DNA of 64,000 nt from Oreohelix idahoensis (lineage: Eukaryota; Mollusca; Gastropoda; Stylommatophora; Oreohelicidae), in assembly GCA_024509875.1 (NCBI GenBank), contig JAMPIV010018781.1, positions 124,001 to 188,000 of the forward strand. Direction: 5' to 3'. How positions within the stretch are numbered: position 1 is the first letter of the stretch; every line of letters begins with the position of its first letter. Made by a program: the position numbers and the translations under genes. Below the pieces are notes generated by a model. That model did not search any database. It saw only the letters and a program-made list of their open reading frames with translations, and was not told where the DNA came from. This document shows positions 30,624 to 40,956 of the stretch, in pieces.

Positions 30624-31358
30624 CAGAGGTTTCCAACATGAGGTACGAGAAGCTAGGTCAAGGGGGTGCAGGGAATACTTGGTAATTAATTGCATTATCC
30701 TGTTCATATAATGCGTAGCAGTGTTATTGAAAACAAGTTTGTGAATTTGAGAGACAGCATCAGTGAGGTGAGGACGAAATAGGAAAGATAAGTAGCGCAG
30801 TGGTTGAATTACTAGGATCAGCAAAGCATAGTTTTATCTACAATCCTAAGCTGAGGTAACATCTCTGATCATAAATTTTAACGTAATCAAATGCTACGAA
30901 AGCGGGTGTAAAGGAAAACAAATCCCCTATTGTCCACTTGGTCAACCTGGAAGAAAGAGAAACTAATGATGAGAAGTATAGGGGGGAGCTCACTAAGATT
31001 TTATCAGCAGTTTTTGGAAAGTGACAGGCATTGCTAAATAGTGTTTACCACTTCAATGTGGATGAATGTCCATTGGAAAGTTTGTCCGAATCTACTTTTC
31101 ACTGGCAGCTGAAGAAATGAGATATCTGCAGGTGTTTAAAAAAGGACCAACTTTGCTTTGTTGCAGATCTGATTGTCTCAGTATTTAGGGGAGATAGTGT
31201 TTATAAGTGAGAGGACAGTTTCAATAGAGCCAAGTGTTTAAACAATGGTGCCATTTATAGTTTTGTGTGTGTGTATATTGCATGAACATGGAGGGGGGCG
31301 CTGGAAATGTGCTCTGGGAACCAAGAGGGCGGTGACTTGAAAAGTTTTGGAAACACTG
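30624..31358. mobile_element. hAT-like non-autonomous element, left copy
   Basis: Begins CAGAGGTTTCCAAC and ends GTTTTGGAAACACTG, imperfect inverted ends of hAT type (the CAGNGNTTCC family). About 0.7 kb of its body recurs at 32745-33444 in the same orientation. Flanking 8-mers (CCATATAG and AGTTACAT) do not match, so a simple insertion is not proven. Confidence 0.45.
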
Positions 31359-31450
31359 AGTTACATAATAACATTTATTCTTTTTAAATTTTAGACTTAA
31401 GCAGATAAACAGCATATTGTTTTTTTTTTGTGTTATTATAAGATTATAAA

Positions 31451-32577
31451 ATGAGCGATGATGAAGGTACGCTAGGTAGTTGTAGCAGCATGACGACACA
31501 CACTCCACCGCGCAAAAAAGTGAAGCCATGGTATCAGCAGGCTTTTTGTGAGGAATGGCTAACAGACAGCGAACTGAAGGATTGGATAAAGCCGGACTCT
31601 GGCAATCGCTGTGCTGCGATTTGTACGGTCTGTTCCTGTACATTAACTAATGCTAACGAAACAGCTTTATTGACACATAAAAGCACACAGAAGCACATGA
31701 AAAACTTTCGAAGCCAAAAGCAAAACTCTGAACATTAGCAGGTTTTTCATCAAGCCAAAAGAGCCCCGTCTCCAAGACAAAATTGCTAAAGTGGAGATAC
31801 TGTTGTCGGCTTTCATGGCAGAACATAATACTCCGTTTTCGCAAGCTGATCATTTGATTGAATGTTGCAAGCAGATGTTTCCAGACAGCGCAATTGCTAA
31901 AAAAAAATTTCACTGAAGCGCACCAAGGCTGCCTATGTGATGCAGTACGGCATTGCTCACTTGGACAAAACAGTGTTCTGGCGCAAATGCAGCTGTTGGA
32001 TCCAAAGCAAGCTCTCGAGATCAACAAACCTGTCATTCCATTAGCAGCGCAGTTCCTAACAGTTGTTTCAGAAGAGAGCCTTGATCGTCTGTCTGATCAG
32101 TGGCGAGAACTGGCATCGTACCAAAAAGATCTTGGACATGTGGTGGAGGATCCGCCCACATTCTGGCTGGGACTGCAACAAGTAACTGATGCTAATAACC
32201 AGAAGAAATTTGATGTTTTGGCTGACCTCATGTGCACGCTTATGGCACTACCTCACTCCTCAGCATGCGTTGAAAGAGTATTTTCGAAGGTTAACTTAGT
32301 TGAAACTAAACAAACCAACAAGATTTTGTGTGAAACAGTTTCCAATCGAATACTAGCCAAGCAAGCAATTGCCAAAGATGGAGTTTGTCATAAGTTTAAT
32401 CCTAGTAAAAGCGTGATTGAAGATGTGCGTGAAGGACTTTGTCGGCAGAGATTTGCAAAGATTCTGGAACTCCACAATCAAGATTCCACGTTGTCAATTC
32501 ATGCATATGATCTTGACGAAGGAGAAGTTGTTGACATGGATGCTGAGTCGCTGACAAGTGACAATTTTCAACAGTAA
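31451..32577 (+). pseudogene. hAT transposase (BED finger plus dimerisation domain, middle deleted)
   Basis: The N-terminal frame 31451-31738 (95 codons) has a BED-type finger: CxxC within CTVCS, then H and H in THKSTQKH. The frame is lost soon after, although AFMAEHNTPFSQADHLIECC at 31815-31870 continues the family sequence. The frame 31858-32577 (239 codons) holds DPPTFWLGLQ and the hAT dimerisation block LMCTLMALPHSSACVERVFS. The catalytic RNase H-like core between them is deleted. It sits in HSPBAP1 intron one between two 0.7-kb repeats. It is similar to the ZBED/ZMYM-type proteins that derive from hAT transposons. Not functional as a transposase. Confidence 0.75.
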
Positions 32578-32744
32578 CAAGTTACAACTAACATTTTATA
32601 TTTGATTTGAGGAACATTTTGTTAATGTAACTACTGTAAGTATGTTACTGTTAAAATATCTCATTTTCAAGAGTTCATATATTGTGGTATTAATAAAAAT
32701 CATTTTTATATAATTGTGAATTTTTGGTAATAAAATAAAAATGA

Positions 32745-33444
32745 AGAATTAATTGCATTATCCTGTTCATATAATGCGTAGCAGTGTTACTGAAAAAAAG
32801 TTTGTGAATTTGAGAGACAGCATCAGTGAGGTGAGAACGAAATAGGAAAGATAAGTAGCGCAGAGGTTGAATTACTAGGATCAGCAAAGCATAGTTTCAT
32901 CTACAATCCTAAGCTGAGGTAACATCTCTGATCATAAATTTTAACGTAGTTAAATGCTATGAAAGCGGGTGTAAAGGAAAACAAATCCCCTATTGTCCAC
33001 TTGATCAACCTGGAAGAAAGAGAAACTAACGATGAGAAGTATAGGGGGGAGCTCACTAAGATTTTATCAGCAGTTTTTGGAAAGTGACAGGCATTGCTAA
33101 ATAGTGTTTACCACTTCAATGTGGATGAATGTCCATTGGCAAAGTTTGTCCGAATCTACTTTTCACTGGCAGCTGAAGAAATGAGATATCTGCAGGTGTT
33201 TAAAAAAGGACCAACTTTGCTTTGTTGCAGATCTGATTGTCTCAGTATTTAGGGGAGCTAGTGTTAACATGATATCCGAGATGCGTTTATAAGTGAGAGG
33301 ACAGTTTCAATAGAGCCAAGTGTTCAAACAATGGTGCCATTTATATTTTTGTGTGTGTGTGTATTGCATGAACATGGAGGGGAGCGCTGGAAATGTGCTC
33401 TGGGAGCCAAGAGGGCGGTGACTTGAAAAGTTTGGGAAACACTG
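32745..33444. repeat. Right copy of the 0.7-kb hAT-flanking repeat
   Basis: Aligns with 30686-31358 at high identity (AATTAATTGCATTATCCTGT to GGGAAACACTG). It has about 20 extra bases near 33259 and lacks the left end. With the left copy it brackets the hAT pseudogene as direct repeats. Confidence 0.7.
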
Positions 33445-33479
33445 AGTTATATAATATATTTATTGTCAGGTATATTTTA

Positions 33480-33710
33480 AAAGCAGCCATGTGAAGTTCC
33501 TGACGGGTCTCTGGACACACATAGGATTACTGAACCCTCAGGCATGTCGTACGAGGTAACTAATACGAGGTTGTACATGGGCATGACAACCTTATCATAT
33601 AAAACATATTACCACAGCAACTACTACTGCAAGAGCATGTGACTGGCTGCAGTAGTGGCTTCCTGCTCCATAAGGAGCACAAAGGAAAACTATGATGATA
33701 TCAAATATTG
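33480..33710 (+). repeat. Dispersed SINE-like repeat, family S4, copy 1
   Basis: Contains AGGCATGTCGTACGAGGTAA, a GTTGTACATGGGCATGACAA block and GGCTTCCTGCTCCATAAGGA. Related copies at 36175-36300 (+), 36745-36935, 48832-49520 (split), 51126-51260 and 63140-63215 (all -). Confidence 0.6.
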
Positions 33711-33764
33711 GATTTGACTGATATCAACTTCTGATTTGACTGATATCAACTTGTGATTTCTCAG

Positions 33765-33887
33765 AGGGAGGACAGACAAAGCCGTCTTTCAGAAGCTATC
33801 ACTCGTTGCCTGGCAACCAGCCTTATTTCATCTCTGGATACAAGTGAAGATGGTTTACTACAGTCAACATGGTTGAACCCTACTGAG
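33765..33887 (+). CDS. HSPBAP1: HSPBAP1 exon: helical region after JmjC
   Basis: A 123-bp (41-codon) exon with acceptor TTTCTCAG|AGG and donor GAG|GTATGT, both in phase 0. It encodes REDRQSRLSEAITRCLATSL and ends in STWLNPTE. In HSPBAP1 proteins the same place has an EAITR helix and a conserved WLNPTE. The frame joins exactly to the exons at 27282 and 37133. The donor lies 8 bp before the 59-bp minisatellite. Confidence 0.88.
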
Positions 33888-33894
33888 GTATGTC

Positions 33895-36151
33895 GATGAT
33901 TTATGTCTCCATGTGGTGATATCACCCTCTGTAGTTCCTGGGTGGTCTCTGTAGATGATTTATGTCTCCATGTGGTGATATCACCCTCTGTAGTTCCTGG
34001 GTGGTCTCTGTAGATGATTTATGTCTCCGTGTGGTGATATCACCCTCTGTAGTTCCTGGGTGGTCTCTGTAGATGATTTATGTCTCCATGTGGTGATATC
34101 ACCCTCTGTAGTTCCCGGGTGGTCTCTGTAGATGATTTATGTCTCCATGTGGTGATATCACCCTCTGTAGTTCCTGGGTGGTCTCTGTAGATGATTTATG
34201 TCTCCGTGTGGTGATATCACCCTCTGTAGTTCCTGGGTGGTCTCTGTAGATGATTTATGTCTCCGTGTGGTGATATCACCCTCTGTAGTTCCTGGGTGGT
34301 CTCTATAGATGATTTATGTCTCCATGTGGTGATATCACCCTCTGTAGTTCCTGGGTGATCTCTGTAGATGATTTATGTCTTCATGTGGTGATATCACCCT
34401 CTGTAGTTCCTGGGTGGTCTCTGTAGATGATTTATGTCTCCATGTGGTGATATCACCCTCTGTAGTTCCTGGGTGGTCTCTGTAGATGATTTATGTCTCC
34501 ATGTGGTGATATCACCCTCTGTAGTTCCTGGGTGGTCTCTGTAGATGATTTATGTCTCCATGTGGTGATATCACCCTCTGTAGTTCCTGGGTGGTCTCTG
34601 TAGATGATTTATGTCTCCATGTGGTGATATCACCCTCTGTAGTTCCTGGGTGGTCTCTGTAGATGATTTATGTCTCCATGTGGTGATATCACCCTCTGTA
34701 GTTCCTGGGTGGTCTCTGTAGATGATTTATGTCTCCATGTGGTGATATCACCCTCTGTAGTTCCTGGGTGGTCTCTGTAGATGATTTATGTCTCCATGTG
34801 GTGATATCACCCTCTGTAGTTCCTGGGTGGTCTCTGTAGATGATTTATGTCTCCATGTGGTGATATCACCCTCTGTAGTTCCTGGGTGGTCTCTGTAGAT
34901 GATTTATGTCTCCATGTGGTGATATCACCCTCTGTAGTTCCCGGGTGATCTCTGTAGATGATTTATGTCTCCATGTGGTGATATCACCCTCTGTAGTTCC
35001 TGGGTGGTCTCTGTAGATGATTTATGTCTCCATGTGGTGATATCACCCTCTGTAGTTCCTGGGTGGTCTCTGTAGATGATTTATGTCTCCATGTGGTGAT
35101 ATCACCCTCTGTAGTTCCTGGGTGGTCTCTGTAGATGATTTATGTCTCCATGTGGTGATATCACCTCCATGTGGTGATATCACCCTCTGTAGTTCCTGGG
35201 TGGTCTCTGTAGATGATTTATGTCTCCATGTGGTGATATCACCCTATGTAGTTCCTGGGTGGTCTCTAGATGATTTATGTCTCCATGTGGTGATATCACC
35301 CTCTGTAGTTCCCGGGTGATCTCTGTAGATGATTTATGTCTCCATGTGGTGATATCACCCTCTGTAGTTCCTGGGTGGTCTCTGTAGATGATTTATGTCT
35401 CCATGTGGTGATATCACCCTCTGTAGTTCCTGGGTGGTCTCTGTAGATGATTTATGTCTCCATGTGGTGATATCACCCTCTGTAGTTCCCGGGTGGTCTC
35501 TGTAGATGATTTATGTCTCCATGTGGTGATATCACCCTCTGTAGTTCCTGGGTGGTCTCTGTAGATGATTTATGTCTCCATGTGGTGATATCACCCTCTG
35601 TAGTTCCCAGGTGGTCTCTGTAGATGATTTATGTCTCCATGTGGTGATATCACCCTCTGTAGTTCCTGGGTGGTCTCTGTAGATGATTTATGTCTCCATG
35701 TGGTAATATCACCCTCTGTAGTTCCCGGGTGGTCTCTGTAGATGATTTATGTCTCCATGTGGTGATATCACCCTCTGTAGTTCCTGGGTGGTCTCTGTAG
35801 ATGATTTATGTCTCCATGTGGTGATATCACCCTCTGTAGTTCCCGGGTGATCTCTGTAGATGATTTATGTCTCCATGTGGTGATATCACCCTCTGTAGTT
35901 CCTGGGTGGTCTCTGTAGATGATTTATGTCTCCATGTGGTGATATCACCCTCTGTAGTTCCCGGGTGATCTCTGTAGATGATTTATGTCTCCATGTGGTG
36001 ATATCACCCTCTGTAGTTCCTGGGTGGTCTCTGTAGATGATTTATGTCTCCATGTGGTGATATCACCCTCTGTAGTTCCCGGGTGATCTCTGTAGATGAT
36101 TTATGTCTCCATGTGGTGATATCACCCTCTGTAGTTCCCGGGTGATCTCTG
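33895..36151. repeat. 59-bp minisatellite, about 38 copies, in HSPBAP1 intron two
   Basis: The unit runs TAGATGATTTATGTCTCCAT, then GTGGTGATATCACCCTCTGT, then AGTTCCTGGGTGGTCTCTG. Each unit has the perfect 12-bp palindrome GGTGATATCACC. Variants are mostly T/C (TTCCTGG or TTCCCGG) and GGTGGTC or GGTGATC. One irregular unit near 35160 duplicates the palindrome. Stops prevent long frames. Confidence 0.95.
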
Positions 36152-36174
36152 AAGAGACAAAGAAAGAATAGGAA

Positions 36175-36300
36175 TACTGCACTCTCAGGCATTTCATAAA
36201 AGATGAGGTTGTGGATGGGTCTGGCATCCTCATTATGTAAAACAAATTGCCATAGAAACCACATATGCATGAGCATTTGACTGCTTTAGTAATGCATCCC
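36175..36300 (+). repeat. Dispersed SINE-like repeat S4, copy 2
   Basis: CAGGCATTTCATAAAAGATG, GAGGTTGTGGATGGGTCTGG and the GTAAAACAAATTGCCATAG block align with copy 1. Confidence 0.5.
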
Positions 36301-36744
36301 ATGATGAAGCACCTGTATAACTAAAGCAATTATGGAAGAGGTCAGGATTGAGTGTTACAAAATATCCCACAAATGGATACACACGACTAGGGCCTATGTG
36401 GGTGACCATGGTCACAATACGTGATGAAAATACTGGCCATTGAAGGAGTTGAGGTTCGCTTCCACATAGCCAGTGGAACAGTACAAAGAGGGGTCTTCTA
36501 TTTATTAATTTTTTTTTGTTTTTTAAGATTATAGGCTTGTCAGCACTTATGAAGACATGTTCTTGCAACATTTATGTTTGGACTGTTTGTATCCTGTTCA
36601 TCGCCAGTGTTGTCTTCTCACCTTGTTCCAACAATGTTGTATATCACCTTGTTCCAACAGTGTTGTATATCACCTTGTTCCAACAATGTTGTATATCACC
36701 TTAGCAGTGCTCATCCTTGTTGTAACCATCTTTCATCCTCATTT
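36301..36744. repeat. Intron sequence with a 26-bp triplicate
   Basis: Mostly unremarkable HSPBAP1 intron two. At 36622-36699 a 26-bp unit (CTTGTTCCAACAATGTTGTA plus TATCAC) occurs three times in tandem. Confidence 0.6.
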
Positions 36745-36935
36745 CCCTTTTTGCTCCTTATGGAGCATGAAGCCACAACTACAGCTGGTCCCTTTATAAG
36801 AAGTTAGCCCTAAAACATTCATGCACTCTTGTAGTGTTGGTTTCTGTAGCAGTATATTTTACATGATGAAGTTACCAACCCCATGTACAACATCATATTA
36901 GTCATCTTTTATGACATACTTGAAAGTAGACTAAT
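36745..36935 (-). repeat. Dispersed SINE-like repeat S4, copy 3
   Basis: Reverse orientation: CTCCTTATGGAGCATGAAGC, then CACTCTTGTAGTGTTGG, ACATGATGAAGTTACCAACC and ATTAGTCATCTTTTATGACA. This is the most complete copy of the family here. Confidence 0.6.
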
Positions 36936-37132
36936 TATGTCTCCTCAGAGAACCCTGGGAACTTCATGAATCTTTGTTTAATCCTGATCACCTTATATTT
37001 ACAGCCATACCAAAGTTCCAGCTTTATCTATTTTTGTTTTAGCTGCAGGGTCATTTGTGTGGCAATGTGAATTGCTTTTTCCTTGAGTGATCAAGTTTTG
37101 TTATGCTGTGTTATTATACTTTACTCTCACAG

Positions 37133-38266
37133 AGTCTTGCTCCGACCACCATGAACTTGCTTCTGCTTAAGACTGCTGTATGGCAGCTGTTAGAAGATAA
37201 TTTTATTAGTGAAGATTCAACGAAGAATGATGGAAAACAAGATATGAAGGAAGAGTTAATCAGTGTCCATGGGTTAATACAGGCAGAGGATCATCAGAGA
37301 TGTAGAGACACCAATATAGGAAATGAGATTCTTGATTTTGAATTACAATCTACGACAGATATGTGTTTTGATGGCAGTAATAAAAACCCTGAAAGTACCC
37401 CAGGGGGAGCAAGTGCAGATCTTGTCCCAACTGACAGTGATCTTGCTGGGCAGTCTGACAAGGCATCAGATCCACCCCTGTTGAGCCTCTTAGCAGAGAA
37501 AATGAAGGGGTATATGGTAGTTTGGGTTGATACCCCATTCCAGTATGATTTCCAGTATGATTGTGAAGTGAAGCTGCCTTTCAAGAGGACAGCTGACTTA
37601 CATCAAGGATCATCTCCAAAGAAATGTAGACAAGAACCAGCTTCAAGCAGCAAATCATTGACAGTTTGTGTAGATTTAAATGATGAGACAGAAACGTCAC
37701 ATTCCAGAGTATTTTCTTTCAGTCCATGTCCATTTAATGCCTACTTGAAGTTTTTAGACAACTTGTGTCTGCAAATTCAGTGCAGGCAGTGTTTCAGAGG
37801 TTCAGTTACAAATGCAACACAGAATGATGGACAAAGAATTTTATCTAAATCATACATGGCAGCTGGCATTTCTTATGTTTCTTCACCTGCCGTTGGTTTG
37901 CCATGTCAAGAAAATTTGGAGCCTGAAGATGGCAGTACTGCTTGTTATTCAGAAAATGTTGGCAGTCCCTTTGTACAGCCAGGTACTGGTAGAAAAAGAA
38001 AGACTTCTTTTGACTATAATAATGAGCAGACTGGCAGAAATGATAACAATTGTTCTAAAATAGAAGAAATTTTATCGAGTGGTGCACATGTTGAAAAATG
38101 TGATTCAGGCTCAACAAGTGACGGGACTTTTAGTCAGTTGAGTCAAGTGGAAGTTGCAGAAACACTATTAACTTGTGCATTAAATCCTGTTGTGGTGAAG
38201 ATGGTTGCACGTTTGTTTAAAGAGCAATGTGAATACAGACTAAAACAGAAACACATCTTGAAATGA
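37133..38266 (+). CDS. HSPBAP1: HSPBAP1 terminal exon (377 codons)
   Basis: Acceptor CTCTCACAG|AGT at 37132/37133 in phase 0. The stop TGA is at 38264-38266. The first residues (SLAPTTMNLLLLKTAVWQLL) match the short helix after WLNPTE in vertebrate HSPBAP1. The middle (about residues 30-330) is acidic, Ser-rich and low in conservation, with small basic patches (KRKTSF). The end, EVAETLLTCALNPVVVKMVA then RLFKEQ, matches the conserved C-terminal helix of the family. The exon is longer than its vertebrate counterpart, as expected for the disordered middle. No canonical AATAAA was seen in the next 300 bp. Confidence 0.85.
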   Translation, partial: SLAPTTMNLLLLKTAVWQLLEDNFISEDSTKNDGKQDMKEELISVHGLIQAEDHQRCRDTNIGNEILDFELQSTTDMCFDGSNKNPESTPGGASADLVPTDSDLAGQSDKASDPPLLSLLAEKMKGYMVVWVDTPFQYDFQYDCEVKLPFKRTADLHQGSSPKKCRQEPASSSKSLTVCVDLNDETETSHSRVFSFSPCPFNAYLKFLDNLCLQIQCRQCFRGSVTNATQNDGQRILSKSYMAAGISYVSSPAVGLPCQENLEPEDGSTACYSENVGSPFVQPGTGRKRKTSFDYNNEQTGRNDNNCSKIEEILSSGAHVEKCDSGSTSDGTFSQLSQVEVAETLLTCALNPVVVKMVARLFKEQCEYRLKQKHILK

Positions 38267-38764
38267 ATATTTATTTACAAAAATGTACTGAAAAAGCCAT
38301 TTATATTTTAAAGCATTTTATTTAAGTCTTCCTTTTACATGATGATCTATAATTGTCAGTGTTAAGTAGTCTTCTATGTTTAAATTATCGTTAATTTTTG
38401 GATAGTAGATATTTTTAAAATATATGTTTGTTCTTGTGATTTTATATGTATATAAGGGATGAGGTACACAGTTGGATAATTTGAATGAAAGAATATGGAT
38501 ATTTTCCTTCTGATAAACTTCTTTTGAATCTGCGTTATTCATCACTTCTCAACATAATTGCAGTGATTGTAAATACATTTTTTCACCATATATACAATAG
38601 AGCAGACCAAAAGGTCTTTTTTATTAGGATATGTGCCCTAATATAACCTATGGAATGAGTGTCTAGGTTGAATGGTGTGCGCCTTGCCACAAAGAGGCAA
38701 ACTTTTATTCATAATATTTTCTCACCACAATACACTCATTTTTTTTTTTTTAATACTGAAAATT
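38267..38764. other. HSPBAP1 3' flank with a dispersed 90-bp repeat
   Basis: AT-rich, presumably the 3' UTR and flank. At about 38625-38705 the block CCTAATATAACCTATGG, GTGTCTAGGTTGAATGG, GCGCCTTGCC also occurs near 42610-42665 and 50960-51035. Confidence 0.5.
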
Positions 38765-38990
38765 AGTTTCATCATCATCATCCAGCCCAAGGAGCATAGG
38801 CCTTTAACAAATTCAAGCCAAGCCTTCCTGTCCTGTGTCATCCATTCAAGGTCTTTCTGTGTCTTCTCTATCCCTTTCATGTCTGTCGCCAGTTGTCTTC
38901 TCTGTGTGTTCTCTTTGCCTCTCTTTCCCTGGGGATTACATAAAAAAGAATGTCTAGTAATGCTGTTCTTATCCAGAGGCAGCTTCATCT
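38765..38990 (-). pseudogene. LINE-3 C-terminal tail (unexpanded reference copy)
   Basis: The - strand frame reads MKLPLDKNSITRHSFLCNPQ, GKRGKENTQRRQLATDMKG, then DLEWMTQDRKAWLEFVKGLC and SLG. The 3' end is a CAT-type tail (38768-38782). It has one copy each of the sequences that are repeated 55 times at 27.6 kb and about 28 times at 44 kb, so it shows the ancestral arrangement. Confidence 0.75.
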
Positions 38991-39440
38991 CACCTTTGTT
39001 CCACTGGCACTTCTTTGGTTCTTGTTATCAGGAAATTATCTAGTGTAAGATTGGCTTGAGTGGCTTCCCTTGATTTTTGGGGTGAGACACAAGGAGCTAA
39101 GTTTGGTGATTGGATGAATCTTTGTCAGGCAGGTTTGTCCCTGTTCCGCCGTCTGGTGTCATGAAGTATACTGGCAACAAAATGTGCATTGTATCAACAG
39201 GTGCACAATTTAGTTCCATACCGAAAACTGCACCATGAAAACGATTGCAACTTTGGTGGGAAAAATGTTACATAACAACAGTAAGGAGGGATAAAACAGT
39301 TCTAAGGATTAACAATATATCTAGTGAAATTTGAATTCAAAATGTGATTTTGTCAGAAGTAGAAAGACAACTTCTACTTTGACTTTCAGCTCTGAGTAAA
39401 TTATGTACCTTCAAACAAGTTCTCTCCAAACCCTCATGTC
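38991..39440. other. Spacer, nothing recognised
   Basis: No coding, RNA or repeat signal could be supported. Confidence 0.4.
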
Positions 39441-39665
39441 TTGAACTTTCTGTCTTCATTTTGTCTTCTTACATCTGTCTTCAGTTCTTTCTGTGTCTTC
39501 ATTACTCTTCTTCTATTTTTCTCATTCTTTCTGTGTCTTCATTACTCTTCATACATCTGTCTCCAGTTCTTTCTGTGTCTTCATTACTCTTCTTACATCT
39601 GTCTCATATCTTTCTGTGTCTTGATTACTCTTCTTACATCTGTCTCCTATTCTGATTTCTCTCTT
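39441..39665. repeat. Degenerate 40-48 bp tandem repeat, pyrimidine-rich
   Basis: Four to five imperfect units built on TTCTTTCTGTGTCTTCATTA then CTCTTCTTACATCTGTCT. The open + frames across it are low-complexity artefacts. Confidence 0.7.
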
Positions 39666-39929
39666 CCATGATCTCTCATATGTTTCTGAGCCTTACTATG
39701 TTTCATCCTTAATGTTATTTGATGACTCCTTGGTACATGTCCTATCTACCTCCAACAACCTATTGTTACAATTGTACGAGTGCTGATCTGGTTCTTGCTA
39801 TCAGTTCCACATTGGCTGATCATGTCACATGTCACATGTCATATAATTCTTCTATTCAGTCAAGTAGTTCCCATTAGTAAATGTTTCTTCATTGTTATCA
39901 TTCTTGTCCTCCCATGTTTTACAACCATA
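39666..39929. other. Spacer, nothing recognised
   Basis: AT-rich. A small direct repeat GTCACAT occurs near 39826-39840. Nothing else supported. Confidence 0.3.
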
Positions 39930-40125
39930 GTGAACGTCTGATTGGCAGAGTGGTTAGAGCAGTTAGAGCACGAGTTTAGGGTCAAAACCTGGTGCATCAC
40001 ACCTCAGTCTATCCAGCCGTAAATGGGTACTTGACTCTTTACTTGAGTTAAGCTGGGCAAAGGCAGTGAGGAAGGGATCTGGTCACCCCACCTCATAATA
40101 ATGGTGTATGAACTATCTGCTATAA
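39930..40125 (+). mobile_element. tRNA-derived SINE, family S2, copy 1
   Basis: Head with TGGCAGAGTGGTTAGAGC (A-box-like) and GGGTCAAAACCTGG (B-box-like). Body: CAGTCTATCCAGCCGTAAAT, GGGTACTTGACTC, GGCAAAGGCAGTGAGGAAGG and GTCACCCCACCTC. The body recurs on the - strand at 49590-49720 and 50205-50415, so it is a defined SINE body and may be one of the central domains shared widely among metazoan SINEs. Confidence 0.7.
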
Positions 40126-40178
40126 TAATAAACATTAATAACAAATAATTACTAATAACAGAGGTAAGCAAGCAATGA

Positions 40179-40858
40179 CAAACTAACATATCAGTCTAAT
40201 AATAATAAAACTTGTATATACCATCACCATGGTAACAAACTAACATACCAGTCTATTAGTAATAAAACTTGTATATACCATCACCATGGTAACAAACTAA
40301 CATAGTCTAATAATAATAAAACTTGTATATACCATCACCATGGTAACAAACTAACATATCAGTCTAATAATAATAAAACTTGTATATACCATCACCATGG
40401 TAACAAACTAACATATCAGTCTAATAATAATAAAACTTGTATATACCATCACCATGGTAACAAACTAACATATCAGTCTAATAATAATAAAACTTGTATA
40501 TACCATCACCATGGTAACAAACTAACATATCAGTCTAATAATAATAAAACTTGTATATACCATCACCATGGTAACAAACTAACATATCAGTCTAATAATA
40601 ATAAAACTTGTATATACCATCACCATGGTAACAAACTAACATATCAGTCTAATAATAATAAAACTTGTATATACCATCACCATGGTAACAAACTAACATA
40701 TCAGTCTAATAATAATAAAACTTGTACATACCATCACCATGGTAACAAACTAACATATCAGTCTAATAATAATAATAAAACTTGTATATACCATCACCAT
40801 GGTAACAAACTAACATATCAGTCTAATAATAATAAAACTTGTATATACCATCACCTGC
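40179..40858. repeat. 57-bp minisatellite, about 12 copies
   Basis: The unit contains CTAATAATAATAAAACTTGT, ATATACCATCACCATGGTAA and CAAACTAACATATCAGT. The palindrome ACCATGGT occurs in nearly every unit. Early units have small deletions. A TAA-triplet expansion occurs near 40768. Confidence 0.95.
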
Positions 40859-40956
40859 TAAGGGTTTTGAAAAAAAATAATTAAAATGATTGCTTATTAG
40901 GTGAAGGGGGCCCAAACATCAAGAAGCCTAGAGGTCCTTCTTGGCTTAATCCGGCC

